Of a stretch of 64,000 nucleotides of DNA, positions 48,716 through 63,524 are shown piece after piece (position 1 is the first letter of the stretch; every line of letters begins with the position of its first letter). Position numbers and translations under genes: made by a program. Origin of the DNA: Cloeon dipterum (lineage: Eukaryota; Arthropoda; Insecta; Ephemeroptera; Baetidae); NCBI RefSeq assembly GCF_949628265.1, contig NC_088788.1, positions 4,836,001 through 4,900,000 of the forward strand. The letters run 5' to 3'. The notes under the pieces are model-generated. The model had not been told where the DNA came from. It saw only the letters and a list, made by a program, of their open reading frames with translations, and made no database searches.

Positions 48716-50654
48716 TCACAGAGATTGAAGAATAAACGCGCTTGGAGCCTACACAAAGCCAGTATTATAACACCAACGGCGTCTTTTCTATAAAATTATA
48801 TCACCAATTTCCTTCCCATTGTTTGCAAATGTACAGAATTTAAATTGGAAGAACGCCCTTTTTAACGAGCAACAAAATTTTTTATAATTTTTTTCACCGG
48901 TATATTTCATTAGGAATTTTGTTTTTTTCTCTCTATCGAATTAGACCCTTAATTTGAGCACAACACGAAAAGGCAACGTATCAGGTTCAAGTTAGTCCTA
49001 TACCTGTTTGGTTGTTGGCGTTTAGACAAACAATAAAATATGAAATTTACTAGCACCTAAAATTTTTTATTCCTGCACCGGTAAAGGAGAAAAAAACCTG
49101 TCCTGTAAGAATGAAATACCTCTCGAGACGACTCATTATAAATTTGCACGTTTGCCGGGCGGCCGAAACCCATCAATTTGGCGCATAAAACTCGTCCTTG
49201 ACTTTCGACTCTCGGAGAGGATGATGACTTTCATGACGTCACTCGCTGATGTTGGTACGCGACGAGTCTCGAATTCAGAGTGTATATGTATATAGTTCTG
49301 TGCTTGGACTTTGTTGACGGAAAGGAATTAAGATTTTGATCAAAGAGCGGCGCACGCATGCTCCGGCTGTTGATCATAGAACGCAGAGCGTCCCGGCCTG
49401 ACGCTGCCCTCTTCAGATGAAAATCTCAAGTCGAGCAAACGACTATTTTTCGCCGAAAGATATGAAAAAAAAACGAATTTGAAGCTGCATATTTTATATT
49501 AAATACAGGATGATTAGGACTGTCTTTAAAATTATATTTTGTTGCAATCAATAAGATGAAGGTGTTTAGAAACTCGATCCCTCGTCGAAAAATATATTAA
49601 TTGAAGGGCTGTGAATTTTAGACAGTCAACTGTTCTTTCTGATCTATTTCCAGTCGACACGAAACCATCAAATGAGCCCGCGATTCATGAAAATTTAAAG
49701 TCATTTGAAAAGTTTAAAAAGTAATTCTAGTTCCTTGCATGATTTCATAAAAAGATTTCGGATTTATTTTTAAATATATTTAAATATTTCATACTTTCCT
49801 GTCTTGTTTGGCATAAAATATAACCATTTAGAGTAAAAATTTGTTGTTTTTAGTGCAAAAAACCAGCGGTACACTTCTGTAAGAGCCCAGAAATTTCTAT
49901 TTAGAACAATCCTGGACTCTGAGAGTCATTATTGAACTAATTCAAATGTTAAAACATTGTATTCTTCCTTATTAAGAGACATTTTAATTTTTTACAACGA
50001 AATTTTCTTTCCTCCCCGTAAAGACGTAAATTATTTCCTTCTCTGGTGCAAATTACTGTTAAATTATAGCTCACAATCGGATGAAATATCGCTCCAGACG
50101 AGGAATGAATTTTCCTATCGATCTATTTCTGGTTTGACGATCGCAGTTCTCATCTCGCGGTCTGCCACGGCGTGATTTAATTGGTGCAGATTGTTGAAAA
50201 ATGACGTGCGTGCGTGGAACATATATACACATCGGTTTTGAGCGGCGGCATAAATGCACCAGCGCACGGTCCTAAATTTAGCCCCGAGAGTGAGTCTTGT
50301 GCGGCACAGTCCAGCCAGCGAAGCGGTCGCGCCGACCGACTGCTGAAAGTCGGTGCCAAATTCGAGGCCCCTCGAAAGCGTGCCAAGAAGAAAATTACTG
50401 GTCGTCGTCCGCTCTCTGATACACGCGCATATATATGTACGTATGCTAAGCAGCTTTTAATTTGTGGGTATATATGTATATAATATATAGAGGGAGAAAG
50501 AAAGAGAGAGAAAGCATCTCTTTCTGCCCGCCGTGCATTCCGCGCATTTTTCCTCAAGGCGACCATTGTTTACACTTTTTACTCACACGAGTATAATTTT
50601 TCATAAAACTTCTCACTTCTAACTGTTTGCTTTTTCGGAATAAAGCGATAAAAG
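48716..50654. other. region between ZIP13 and the F-box gene, no gene seen
   Basis: AT-rich with GC-richer patches at 49130-49400 and 50180-50440. The latter is open on both strands (plus 50214-50483, minus 50566-50177) but shows no domain. Confidence 0.45.
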
Positions 50655-50780
50655 ATGGACCGGCGAATGTCGAACTGGAACAACATCAACCTAGAGGCCT
50701 TTCAAAATTCGGGGGCGCACTTATTTGACCAGCGGCAGTATAGTGTACGGCCGAGCGCCAAGAAAAGGAGGATTAAAATG
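50655..50780 (+). CDS. candidate alternative first exon of the F-box gene
   Basis: ATG followed by 42 open codons (MDRRMSNWNNINLEAF...) with a basic cluster KKRRIK that resembles a nuclear localisation signal. The exon ends in phase 0 before GTTTGG, a weak donor, and could join directly to the F-box exon at 56371. AT-rich TATA-like sequence precedes it at about 50470-50490. The frame is open only for a few codons past the proposed donor, so it could also be a short independent ORF. Confidence 0.3.
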
Positions 50781-50928
50781 GTTTGGCCATACATGTCGTG
50801 AATATCGTGACGAGTATAACACTACTTCGGTCGACTCAGCTTCTATCCATACTTTTTCTGCTAAACATCTTCCTGAATGAGAGTACACATTAGTTGTATG
50901 TATTATTATTTATGTTTATTGAAGGGAA

Positions 50929-51373
50929 TTAAAGTGGAATGATACTGGGCAACAATTGAAAATTATTTAAATTGTTGGATGCCTTAAACAATTGACCGAT
51001 AAACAATTTGTTCAACAATTTGCAATAGTAAAAATAAAGGACCTTCCTACAATAAAAATTCAAATTTTGCCAATTTTCTCCAAAATTTTGAGTGCTTGAA
51101 CATATTTTCTCGGCATATTCCGATTCCTCTCGTCGAGATCTGTCCAACGGTGTATGCCACTTATTGGAGAAACTCTTGGTTTTGAAATTAAATCGGATTT
51201 CAAGTAAGGAGACAGCCATTACCATTTGAAAAGCACACTAACTTTCCTGCCAATTTTCTCAAAAAAATACAGTGCTTCTTAGGTCAAATTAGGCTTTAAC
51301 TGAATCCTAAGAGATGAGTTTATGCATTGGCAACAAGCATTTTCCAGGCTTTTCCAGTATCATTCCTCTTTAA
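50929..51373 (-). mobile_element. TTAA-bounded MITE, family B, copy 6
   Basis: Full copy with ends TTAAAGTGGAATGATACTG and CAGTATCATTCCTCTTTAA, the clearest terminal inverted repeats of the family. It lies just downstream of the candidate exon 50655-50780. Confidence 0.92.
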
Positions 51374-51688
51374 TTTAGCAGTAGGTTCAAATGCTTGGAT
51401 AATTTTCTTCGTTTGATTGTTACGTGATTAAAAATGTTATGCTTCATCAATTTAGTTTCTTTTTATAAACAATTAACAATTTATCTGAAAGTGCTATGTA
51501 GTTGTTGTATTTTGTCTTATTGTCCTGCACCTTCACTCAAGTTGCATTCAATTTTTAGGTTTTGAAATTACGGAAATTACATACCATAAAATTTAAAACT
51601 TTTGTAGCAAGGAGACCTGTGTTAGGTTTTGAATTAATTGCTCCTTCCATTGTTTAGCACTATTTTCGTGTAAAAACTAAACAAGTTT

Positions 51689-51711
51689 GTTTGTTTGTTT
51701 GTTCACCAAAG
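51689..51711. repeat. (TTTG)n microsatellite
   Basis: Five tandem GTTT units between MITE copies B6 and C3. Confidence 0.9.
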
Positions 51712-51852
51712 AGCCACTTTAAATATTTCCTCGTTTGGAGAGGCATGGAGAAAATTTATTGAATAATTATTCACCTGCGCAATCTGCAATCCAAGCAAAA
51801 TGGTTCAGAGTTTTTCAACAGTCAAAAATTGTACGAAATACTTATATGCTCG

Positions 51853-52287
51853 AATTGACCATTTGCATAAACCCTTAGTTATTGAAGCCGCCAACAGATG
51901 GCGCAACCACAGACTTTCTTAAAAATTTTGTTTTAAGCGGTTTTAAGGCATTTCCGCTGCGATTTCAGACTCAATTTCGCTATTTTGCTTTTTTTTAATT
52001 AATTTGCATTTTTTTTGACGGGCTGAAAACCAAAATCGGTTCAGCCATTCGCCGTAGAAACGTTGGAAAAGATTTTTTTATTTTAAAAAATAGTTTTTCA
52101 CGATTCTACGGCGATTGGCTGAACCGATTTTGGTTTTCAGCACGTCAAAAAAAGCAAATTAATTGAAGAATGCACAGCAGCTAGATTGAGTCTTAAATCG
52201 CAGCGGAAGTGCTTTAACATTGAAGGTCTACGGTGGTGCCATCTGTTGGCGTCTTCGAACACTGAGGGTTTATGCAACTGGTGAATT
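51853..52287. mobile_element. long foldback MITE, family C, copy 3
   Basis: Full-length copy bounded by AATT with the same CCAGTTGCATAAAC-type termini (here CCATTTGCATAAAC). It lies in the region upstream of the F-box first exon at 53337. Confidence 0.92.
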
Positions 52288-53336
52288 GGCACATGTTCAG
52301 GCAGAGTTCGCCAATTTTGCAAAAAAAAGCCGGCTGGAAAAACCCACAAGTTTTGGGTTTTTCCTTATTTTTCCCAATTTAACCCAAAAATAGTCCATTT
52401 TCGCTCCAAAAGAGTCTGAAATTTCAGAAAATTAAAATATAAAGTAATGATGACATTGAAGGTGTTTACACTAGAGAGAGGGATATTTCAGTAAAACAGA
52501 AAACCGGATTTACCCTCACTGTTTAAAAAAATGATCAAACTGAATTTATAGGGCACCAGTTGGAGCCAAAACTAATTGGGACACAAAGAGGAATAAATTT
52601 TTAACTTTTTAATAATGAGGATAAGTCTGTTTATTTATTCTTCTGAAATAACGATTTTTTTCTAAATTAAATACTAAAATAAATAAATGCTCTGATAGTC
52701 AGAGAATTGTAATGTATTTTTCAGAAGAAATTAATAATTAATTACAGACAGAATTCTTATTTCTTTTGAAATGGGAAATTTTAAATTAAGAAGTCCGTTT
52801 GTGAGACAGACCTAAATTGTGCAATATATTCTGGAACAAATGATGTTTTCTCCCACTTCTTTTGCCTAAGATGTTGCCCTCTATAAGCTCACTGTTTCTA
52901 TTTTAGACTAATTCTATCAGCTTTTAGCATGCTTTTACGATTGACGAATTAAAGGAATTAAAGAGGTACTTTGGCGCACCAACAAACAGAAAACACTATT
53001 TTCTAAAAACCTTTACATTTTCATTATTACCGTCTCGGACTGTCCCAGCATACTTTGACCCTGAGTTGAAGGAACGATTTACATTCCCCATTTTTATGTT
53101 TAAATCCGACCACATCATAAAAAGGCAAATCGGCACACACGGTAATGCCACTAAAATCTCGAAAAAACGGCAGCAGACAGCAAGCCTTTTGTTTCCGAAG
53201 GCGCATAGCGAGAGGTGCGGTGGCGGGCGGGGACCGAAATAATTAGCTGAAGCTGCGCACTCTGAGTGAGGTATGTCCAACAATAGGGCGGCAACAATCC
53301 GCTAGTTTCTAGCCGCTCTCGACGCAGGCAGGCAGC
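52288..53336. other. upstream region of the F-box gene
   Basis: Mostly AT-rich. The last 120 bp (53190-53336) are GC-richer and may hold the promoter and 5' UTR of the exon at 53337. Confidence 0.45.
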
Positions 53337-56300
53337 ATGGATTCGTGGGGCCAGTTGTCCGGCCAGTTCGCGGTCGCCTCGGTGGCCAACCGCGGTGAGG
53401 ACGAGAAGGGATTCCTCACCAAAGCGGTACTCTCTCTCGACCAAAAGCCATTCATTGTTGCCTTCACACACCCACATTGTTGTGGGCCACGCTGAATTGA
53501 CAATTTTATTATATAATTTCACATAAACACACAAACTCGGCGACAAATAAGCATATTATGTAAATTTTCAATTGGTTTTGCAACGCATGCTGCATCTCAT
53601 ATATATTTTAATTTTTTTATCTTTTTAACTCACCTGCTTGGCTTGATTAACTCACGTTGCTTTTGCACTTCTTGACCGTTTTTATGAAAGCTGTTGGCTG
53701 GATCAATTTTGCAAAATGTTTATTTACCGAACGCGAATGATGCTGGACTTTGGACATTTTGATTGTTTTGGCGCCCGCTTCACGGCTCGCGGGGATTTCA
53801 TATTAGACGCTTTGGCTCTTGTTTATAAATAGAACTTTACTCAAACCCGCACCAGCTCTTGAAACAAGATTTCGGCTTTTTCTCTCTCAATATATAAACG
53901 CAGGCGTATAATTTTATGAACTTCATCTGCAATGCACTTTTTATCACGATATAATCAGCTCGTTGATAAAACTGCTTGGAGATGCTTGTCAATGAAACCT
54001 GCACCTCTTCAACCCTTTGAAGATAGACATGAACTAAATTTAAATTAAACTCCAAAGATTAAATAAATGAGCCGTTTAGAATCTTTCCACAGGTTTTGGG
54101 AAAGAAATCAGGGTTTGCACAATCATTTCTGCGGTTTTTTGCAGCAAGAAAATCTTCTAAAATGCAGCTTGCATTGGTTTTAGAATCATTTTGTTGCATA
54201 GCTGCCGTTCACCTAAAAATTATCCAAAAATATTTGTTTAAAGTTTTATTTTTTCACGCCTTTTTGCTCCGATTACATTTTTTATGGCTTATAATAAAGT
54301 CAATTCAATCCTTGGAGCTACAAACCTAAGATATATCTGGTTTTTGCGTAGCTCAGCTTGTTTGAGTCTACCATCTGCCACAGTTGTAAACATTATTTTT
54401 ACCACAAGAAATTGAAAGGTACCATCTGTTGAATTGCACTGCTTTTGGATGGACATTGATCAGGTTTCTCGTTATTTTGTAAAGTTTGAAAAAATCGTCT
54501 GCAAAGATCCGCAAAATCCATTAAATTTTCAACCCAGAGCATTTTTACTGCAGCATTTTACTGTTGCATTTTGATCAGACTTATTGTTCACTTGTTCAAC
54601 CCTGTCTTGTGCCCCCGTCGTGTGTCGCTCAACTATTTAAACACTAAAATAATTGTGTAATAAAGACCACCTGAATATCTGCTCTCTGCTCTGTTGATGC
54701 TCTCCGGTCGTTTTTGCAAGACTTGTCTGGCTGGTAACACATCAGACTCGTCCGCATCTATCACCACACGCTCAAGAAAATATATATATAATTATGTTTA
54801 ATGGATTTTTGTGGCTCCAGCTGAGGCCGGTGATATTTATAAATAGAGATCATGTTGACGTGGAGTGGAAATCGCGGGTGCATGTGAATCCTCTCAGTCC
54901 TCCAGTCTGTCTCAGTGTGTCGACCAATCACTTTCAAACTCTTCTCTAAATCAGTTTTCTTCTTTCTCTCACGAGTTGCTGCTCTTTTTCTGTTTTCACA
55001 AGCACTTTTAACTCAACTGCCGAGTGATCATGGATATTGCCCTCAGCGTATTTGATTTTTCTCTTTTTATTTTTGTCACAAACACAATCTATATAGAAAA
55101 GTTTCAGCAGTTTCATCTTTTTGCTCTCATTTTTCTCCAAGAATTTCGCTCATATATATGTGTAGCATGAATTAAATATTTTACATTTATTTTCTCACTC
55201 GATATATTGATCCGAAAAAGAAATGGGGCCAATTGACTCATCAAGAATCCACGGACGAGAACGGAGAGCCGAAAAGTCAATTCGCAGACACGGTAAGTCC
55301 ACTCTGGCATCCCAGGACATCAGGTTTTTATTCTTTCCGGGGTTTGCCATACACACAAAAAAACGTCCTGTTATTGCGCTGGAGGATTCATAAAAAAAAC
55401 CGATCTAAATTAAACAATTCCCATTTAAAAGTGACACGAACTCGACCAAAATGTAAGTCGTTTGGATATATATTTAGTTTATATAAATATGTTCTACATT
55501 CGGTAGCGCTTTTGCTTTTTGTATTAGGCTTTGCTTCATTTCAGTGTAGCTTAGATGCTTTTTCACGTAATATCAGAGAGTAAAAAATTGTATCCAGTCA
55601 AATACTCAAGTGGAGCTTCAAAAATTTACACCAAATAATACAAAATAATTGAGCATTTTCCGCAGCAGCTAAAAGACTTCTGTAAATAATTGTCGTAGGA
55701 AAATGTGGTTGGGACGCACACTGTTCACAAGATATGGAAATATATACTGGCTGTCGTTTTTTAATTTTTGTTTTTTGCCAAATTCTCGAAAGTTCTCATG
55801 ATTAACTCCACCATGACCGCACTCTACTGATTTTGACAATTATTAATCTGCCAGGACTGCAAGCATACCTTTGCGCGTGATATTTTTTGGATGGAGCATG
55901 GAGTCAAATTCACAAGTCTCGAAATTGGCCGAGAAAGCCACACGATTTGGAATGTGCTTCACTTTTGCATTTGACTGCATGACATGCGTCTCTCATTATC
56001 TCTCTCTCAACCAAATATTCACTTTTCATGACAAAATAACTGTTTGTCTCTCTGCAGAAGAACGTGACAGACAAAATCTTAATTTTCTATCTCCTCTCTC
56101 ATATTCGAAATAATATTCATCTCTTTCTCTCTCTGCAACAAAATTAGACCAGCTTTCATTTTCAAAAGCTTAATTCTCGCATCTCATTAACTTTGATAAA
56201 ACGCAAATAAAAAAAAATTGACCATTTTTGCGTGTTTCTCTTTCTTATTTCTCTGCTCTTTTCATTGAACAAAAATAACCCGCCTCAACTTGCTTTCCGG

Positions 56301-58870
56301 CCGCAAAATTGACCGGTGATTCCCAAATCGGACGTTATACCGTCCCACTAATCTGCCTCTGCCCACGCAGACCATCGAAAAGGTGCCAGACAAGGTGCTG
56401 CTGCACATCTTCTCCTACCTGTCGCACCGCGAGATCTGCAAGCTTGCGACAATTTGCAAGAAATGGCGCCAAACTGCTTACGACACCAGGCTCTGGTCTG
56501 CGGTCTCTCTCCGTCCCGAAATCTCCGGTCTGCACGTCCTCAACCTTGAATCTCTTCTCACTCTCATCAGGTTTGAGATATTTATATGTTATTTAATTTC
56601 TATTAATTTAATTAAAATTTTTATTTTTGTTGCTCAACATTTTTATACTAAATATTTATTTGATTTTTCATCAGCTTTTAAATAAAATAATTAAAATCTT
56701 AAATTTTCTCGCTCCTTGATTATTGATTACGTACTGTCAAAAATATTATTTTACATTTCAGACATGCATTAACTTATTTTAATTAAATCTAATACAGGAA
56801 TTCAATCCCTCGATAATAAAATTTGTGTGCAAAATATTGACTAATTACTCCGCCCATCAGTTTTATCCGTTTTATTCCACAACTTTGTTTCCTTTAATCA
56901 GCGGGGTCCAGATGTGCGATAAAATTGGTTCGCACTGCGCAGATCCAAGATGGCGGCTGAATGTGGGAAACAAAAAGCTCTCTTTGGATTTCCGTACGAG
57001 TGTCAAGAATTTGTTTTTACGATCCAAAAGACAAGTAATACAAATTATGTCACAATATTGACCAAAAATTGGCTCTTTTCGTGCATTTTCACGTGACCGT
57101 TTTTTCGCGCCATGCTCCACCGGACGCCATATCTGCGCGTCGCACCAATCTGGACCCCGCTGCCTTTAATAAACAATCGAATCGGTATTAAATAATTATC
57201 TTAATCTGTCAACAGCGTTCGTTTCGGTGCTTCTTTGAGGTACATCGAGCTGCCGATTGAGCTGATCACCCACCACGTTTTCCACGAGCTCGCCAACAAG
57301 TGTCCAAACCTGACGCACATGTTGCTCGACTTCTCCACTGCCATGCAGTTGCACGATTTCAGTGAAATGCAGGTGAGTATTGCAAAATTAAATATTAAAA
57401 TTATGCTAATGACAAATAATTAATGTTGTAGGCATTTCCAACGAAATTGAAATACTTGTGCATTTGCCTCTCGGAGGTCATCTTCATGGAGGGTTTCATG
57501 AGGAAAATTTACAATTTCATTAATGGTTTGGAAATCCTCCACCTTGTAGGTGAGTTTTTATGCAAAATTTGTAAAATAAATAAAGCTTATAATTTTTAAT
57601 TCTTGATAGGTACGTATGAAAAGGTTGAGGAGGAAGAGGAAGAAGTCTACGAGGTCATCAACGTGCACAAACTGAAAGCAGCCACCCCTAATTTGCGAGT
57701 CATCAATATGTATGGAATCACTTTTGTCGACGACAGCCACATTGAAGCATTTTCTTCCAACTGTATTCAGGTTAACAAACAATTTCTAAAATTTCAGCTA
57801 GTAAGTAATTTATTTAATATAAAAAATACGTCTCTTTGACTCCAGTTGGAGTGCTTGGCTGTGAATTTCTGCAATAAAGTGACGGGTTCCTGCCTAAAAA
57901 CCGTCTTCCAACGAAGCAAAGGACTCAAGTGTCTTCTGATGAACCAGACTAGTAAGAAAATCAAGATTTCTTTTCAATTTATCATTTTTTTAAAAGGCTT
58001 GCAGAGTCAGCACTTGATGCAGGTTGAGTGGGAGAAGACAGCGATTCAGGAGCTGGACATTTCCGCCACTGACCTGTCCACCGAGTGCCTGATCGACATG
58101 CTGACCAGAATTCCAGCCCTCCGCTACCTCAGCGCTGGACAAATCAACGGATTCAACGACTCCGTGAGTTTTTTATATTAATTCAATAATTAAATCCTGA
58201 CATAATTATTTGCAGGTCATGAAAGCGTTCATGGAGCAGGGAAACCCACGCAACATCGTGGGCCTCGATTTGGACGCTTCGGACAACCTGAGCGACGAGG
58301 CCATCCACAGGTTCGTGACCAAGTACGGACACCAATTGCAGGCGCTGTCGCTTTCTGGAATGCCGCACATTACCGACCAGCTGTGGCAGGCCATTCTGCC
58401 CATTATTAAAAACATTAAGTGAGTAAAATCTACGCGAAATTTGAATTTTTTATGGGGTAAATTAATTTTCGTAAGGATCATCATCATGGGAACACAGGAG
58501 CGTCTCGGCGTCAACATCCACGTGGACCAGTTGATGGACGGAATCGCCAACCACTGCCTGCAACTGGAGCGATTGGAATTGCGCTGGGACCCTGAAAACC
58601 TCAGGTTCTCCGATAAGAGTCAGAAGGCCATCGACATTCTGCGCGTCAAGTGCCTCAAGCTGAGGGCTCTTGGACTCAGGTAATGCCCCACACGAATTCT
58701 TACGTAAAAGGTACAATTTTAATTCCGATTCCAGTGACGGCCGGTACTACGAAATCGTCAAAGCCAATTTCGAGCGCGCTGACAGGAACACCGTCGTGAG
58801 AGCCATCACCGCCTGCAGGGTTTCCACTTATTACATCCTGCAAAATTACAAAGAACTTATCTTCAACTGA
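53337..58870 (+). CDS. F-box / leucine-rich-repeat protein, 11 exons
   Basis: Probable substrate-recognition subunit of an SCF (Skp1-Cullin-F-box) ubiquitin ligase. Exons: 53337-53394, 55246-55292, 56371-56570, 57216-57372, 57432-57549, 57610-57770, 57846-57951, 57997-58163, 58216-58418, 58476-58679, 58735-58870; total 1557 nt, 518 aa, every junction in phase. Seen: an F-box at about residues 38-80 (VPDKVLLHIFSYLSHREICK...CKKWR) followed by leucine-rich repeats with the LxxLxLxx(N/C) pattern (LECLAVNFCNKVTGSCLK, LQALSLSGMPHITDQ, LERLELRWD) and an acidic run (VEEEEEEV). The C-terminus NYKELIFN follows the last repeat. It is neither an obvious Skp2 nor FBXL2 by eye and I do not assign a symbol. 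Exons 1 and 2 are less certain than 3-11; other first exons are possible (44350-44475, 50655-50780). A hAT MITE sits in the intron before 57216. Confidence 0.88.
54838..54846 (+). promoter_or_regulatory. TATA-like box inside the F-box gene
   Basis: TATAAATAG with an initiator-like TCAGTC at 54894, in the intron before exon 55246. Another TATAAATAG is at 53824. Possible internal promoter; spacing to the initiator is longer than usual. Confidence 0.22.
56899..57162 (+). mobile_element. hAT-type MITE, family A, copy 10
   Basis: CAGCGGGGTCC to GGACCCCGCTG with a perfect target duplication CCTTTAAT (56891-56898 and 57163-57170). In an F-box gene intron, ending 53 bp before the exon at 57216. Confidence 0.96.
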
Positions 58871-58892
58871 ATTTTATTATAAAATGTTCATA

Positions 58893-58898
58893 AATAAA
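58893..58898 (+). terminator. polyadenylation signal of the F-box gene
   Basis: AATAAA 23 bp after the stop codon of the F-box gene. Fdh starts about 355 bp further on, so the two genes are tightly spaced. Confidence 0.7.
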
Positions 58899-59253
58899 AA
58901 CGGAAGACAGAAAGTGATCCCTTGGCTTCTAAAATAAAATGATAACCAGCCTTTTGTTAACTCATCTCGACTCTTATTTTACAACCATTTTTTTTCCTAC
59001 CGCTCGTATGCAACCGGTGCTACTTATTCGGCGCAACTTTCAGCTGCTCGCACCCGCTAGATGTCTCTGGCGTATCCTCCCAAGAAGAAAAACGGATTGA
59101 TGAGTGCCGTGTGCACAAATACATTGGTAGCAGCCGGCATCTCTATTTAAATTAGATTTTTAAGGTTTTTTGTTAATTGACAACTCAGCAATTTATCTGG
59201 CTGACTGTCAGTCCTGCTGTAGAGTTCTGAAGAAAATCTCTGTCCATACAACC

Positions 59254-61894
<2,641 letters not shown>

Positions 61895-61928
61895 TAACTA
61901 TAATCTTTCCAAGAAGCTCTACAACATC

Positions 61929-61934
61929 AATAAA
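61929..61934 (+). terminator. polyadenylation signal of Fdh
   Basis: AATAAA 35 bp after the Fdh stop codon, followed by T-rich sequence. Confidence 0.7.
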
Positions 61935-63082
61935 TATACCAATTATATTTTCGCATGTTTTTCATATTATGTAATTTGCTCAAATAATTAATTTGGAATA
62001 AATTTTTGGTAATTCATATGATCAGTGTGTTGTATTCCGTTCCTTGCCTACCTGTGTGTGGTTTTCAGCACCTGTGTGATCTTGAATACCTGCTTGCAAT
62101 TTTGGTCGGGCAATTTCGCACCTCACTTCACTTGCAATTTTTTAAGGTGTGGAAAATTCAAGGAGACATGCATTCGTAACATCGCAGTTGAAAGAATAAG
62201 CGGTTGAACATCATAAAGGGAAAATCGTATCGAGGAGAACTTTTTTAATGCAATTTGAGCTAATAATTTAATCTGGCTTGAAGCAGCAATAAAAATACTA
62301 TCTCGCAATCCCGCCTTTCTTAGTTACCTCAATCTTGTAGCTCTAACGATTATATGGTTATTATTTTGTTTCAACAGAGTTTTATTTTATGGTGGTATAA
62401 AATGTACAGAATAATTACAAATAATGGATTATCTCCTTAGTAGATTATTGTGTTAAATGCAAGAGAAATCATAAAATTTTATTCTCACTTGGATATGTAT
62501 GGCAAGTGCTGTGAATTTTTAGACCATTTTTTGCGATCTTCCAATTAACAATCTTAAGTATCCTTATTTGAAACTATCTACAATATAAAAATAAATTTTT
62601 CTTATTACAGGGGTATTTCTTTTAGCCCGAGAATAATTTACAGCTCCAAAAAGCTATCGTTATATTACAAAATGTAAAGTTTCATTTTCAGATTCCAAGG
62701 CTTCCTGCCATTTTTTGTCGGAAAATGAAAATGTTAGAACTACACACTACGTATTTTTTCAATGACCAAAATGTTTTTTCTTGGACTTCCTCTTTGTAAG
62801 GAAAGAATAAATTTTTATTTAAATATCCTCATGAATTTTACGCGTTTTAAAAATGTTGAAGTAACTCTCAATTAAGATGTTGCAACTTTGTGAGATAAAT
62901 ATGATCATCATTTTCATGGATTTGCGTTTAGAAAACGTCAGTTTTGATAACATAGATGAGTGTGTTCATTTTTTAATAAGAAAAATTTCTTCAGGGAGAA
63001 GAAATATAACTTGCTCTTGGGAATTCCTTAAAAATGGTAGTGAATTATTACAAACAATGAAAAATAGAGTAAGAATCCGACT
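61935..63082. other. intergenic downstream of Fdh, nothing recognised
   Basis: AT-rich. A 69-codon open frame at 62877-63086 runs into MITE B7 and shows no domain. Confidence 0.5.
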
Positions 63083-63524
63083 TTAAGTGGAATGATATGG
63101 GGCAACAATTGAAAAGTATTTGAATTGTTGGATGCCATAAACAATTAATCGATAAAAAATTTGTTCAACAATGTGAAATAGTAAAAAATAATCTTCTTAC
63201 AGTAAAATTTCAAATTTTGCCAATTTTTCTCCAAAATGTACAGTGCTTGAACATATTTTCTTGGCATATTCCGATTCCTCTCGTTGAGATCTGTCCAACG
63301 GTGTTTGCCACTTATTGGGGACACTCTTGGTTTTGAAATTAAATCGGATTTCAAGTAAGGAGACAGCCATTACCGTTTGAAAAGCACGCTAACTTTCCAG
63401 CAAATTTTCTCAAAAAATTACAGCGCTTCTTAAGTCAATTTAGGCTTTAACTGAATCCAAAAGGACGAGTTTATGAGCATTGGCAACAAGCTTTTCCAGG
63501 CTTTTGCAGTATAATTCCTCTTTT
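63083..63524 (-). mobile_element. TTAA-bounded MITE, family B, copy 7
   Basis: Starts TTAAGTGGAATGATA (one A lost) and ends AATTCCTCTTTTT, where the outer TTAA is no longer intact. Downstream of Fdh. Confidence 0.85.
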
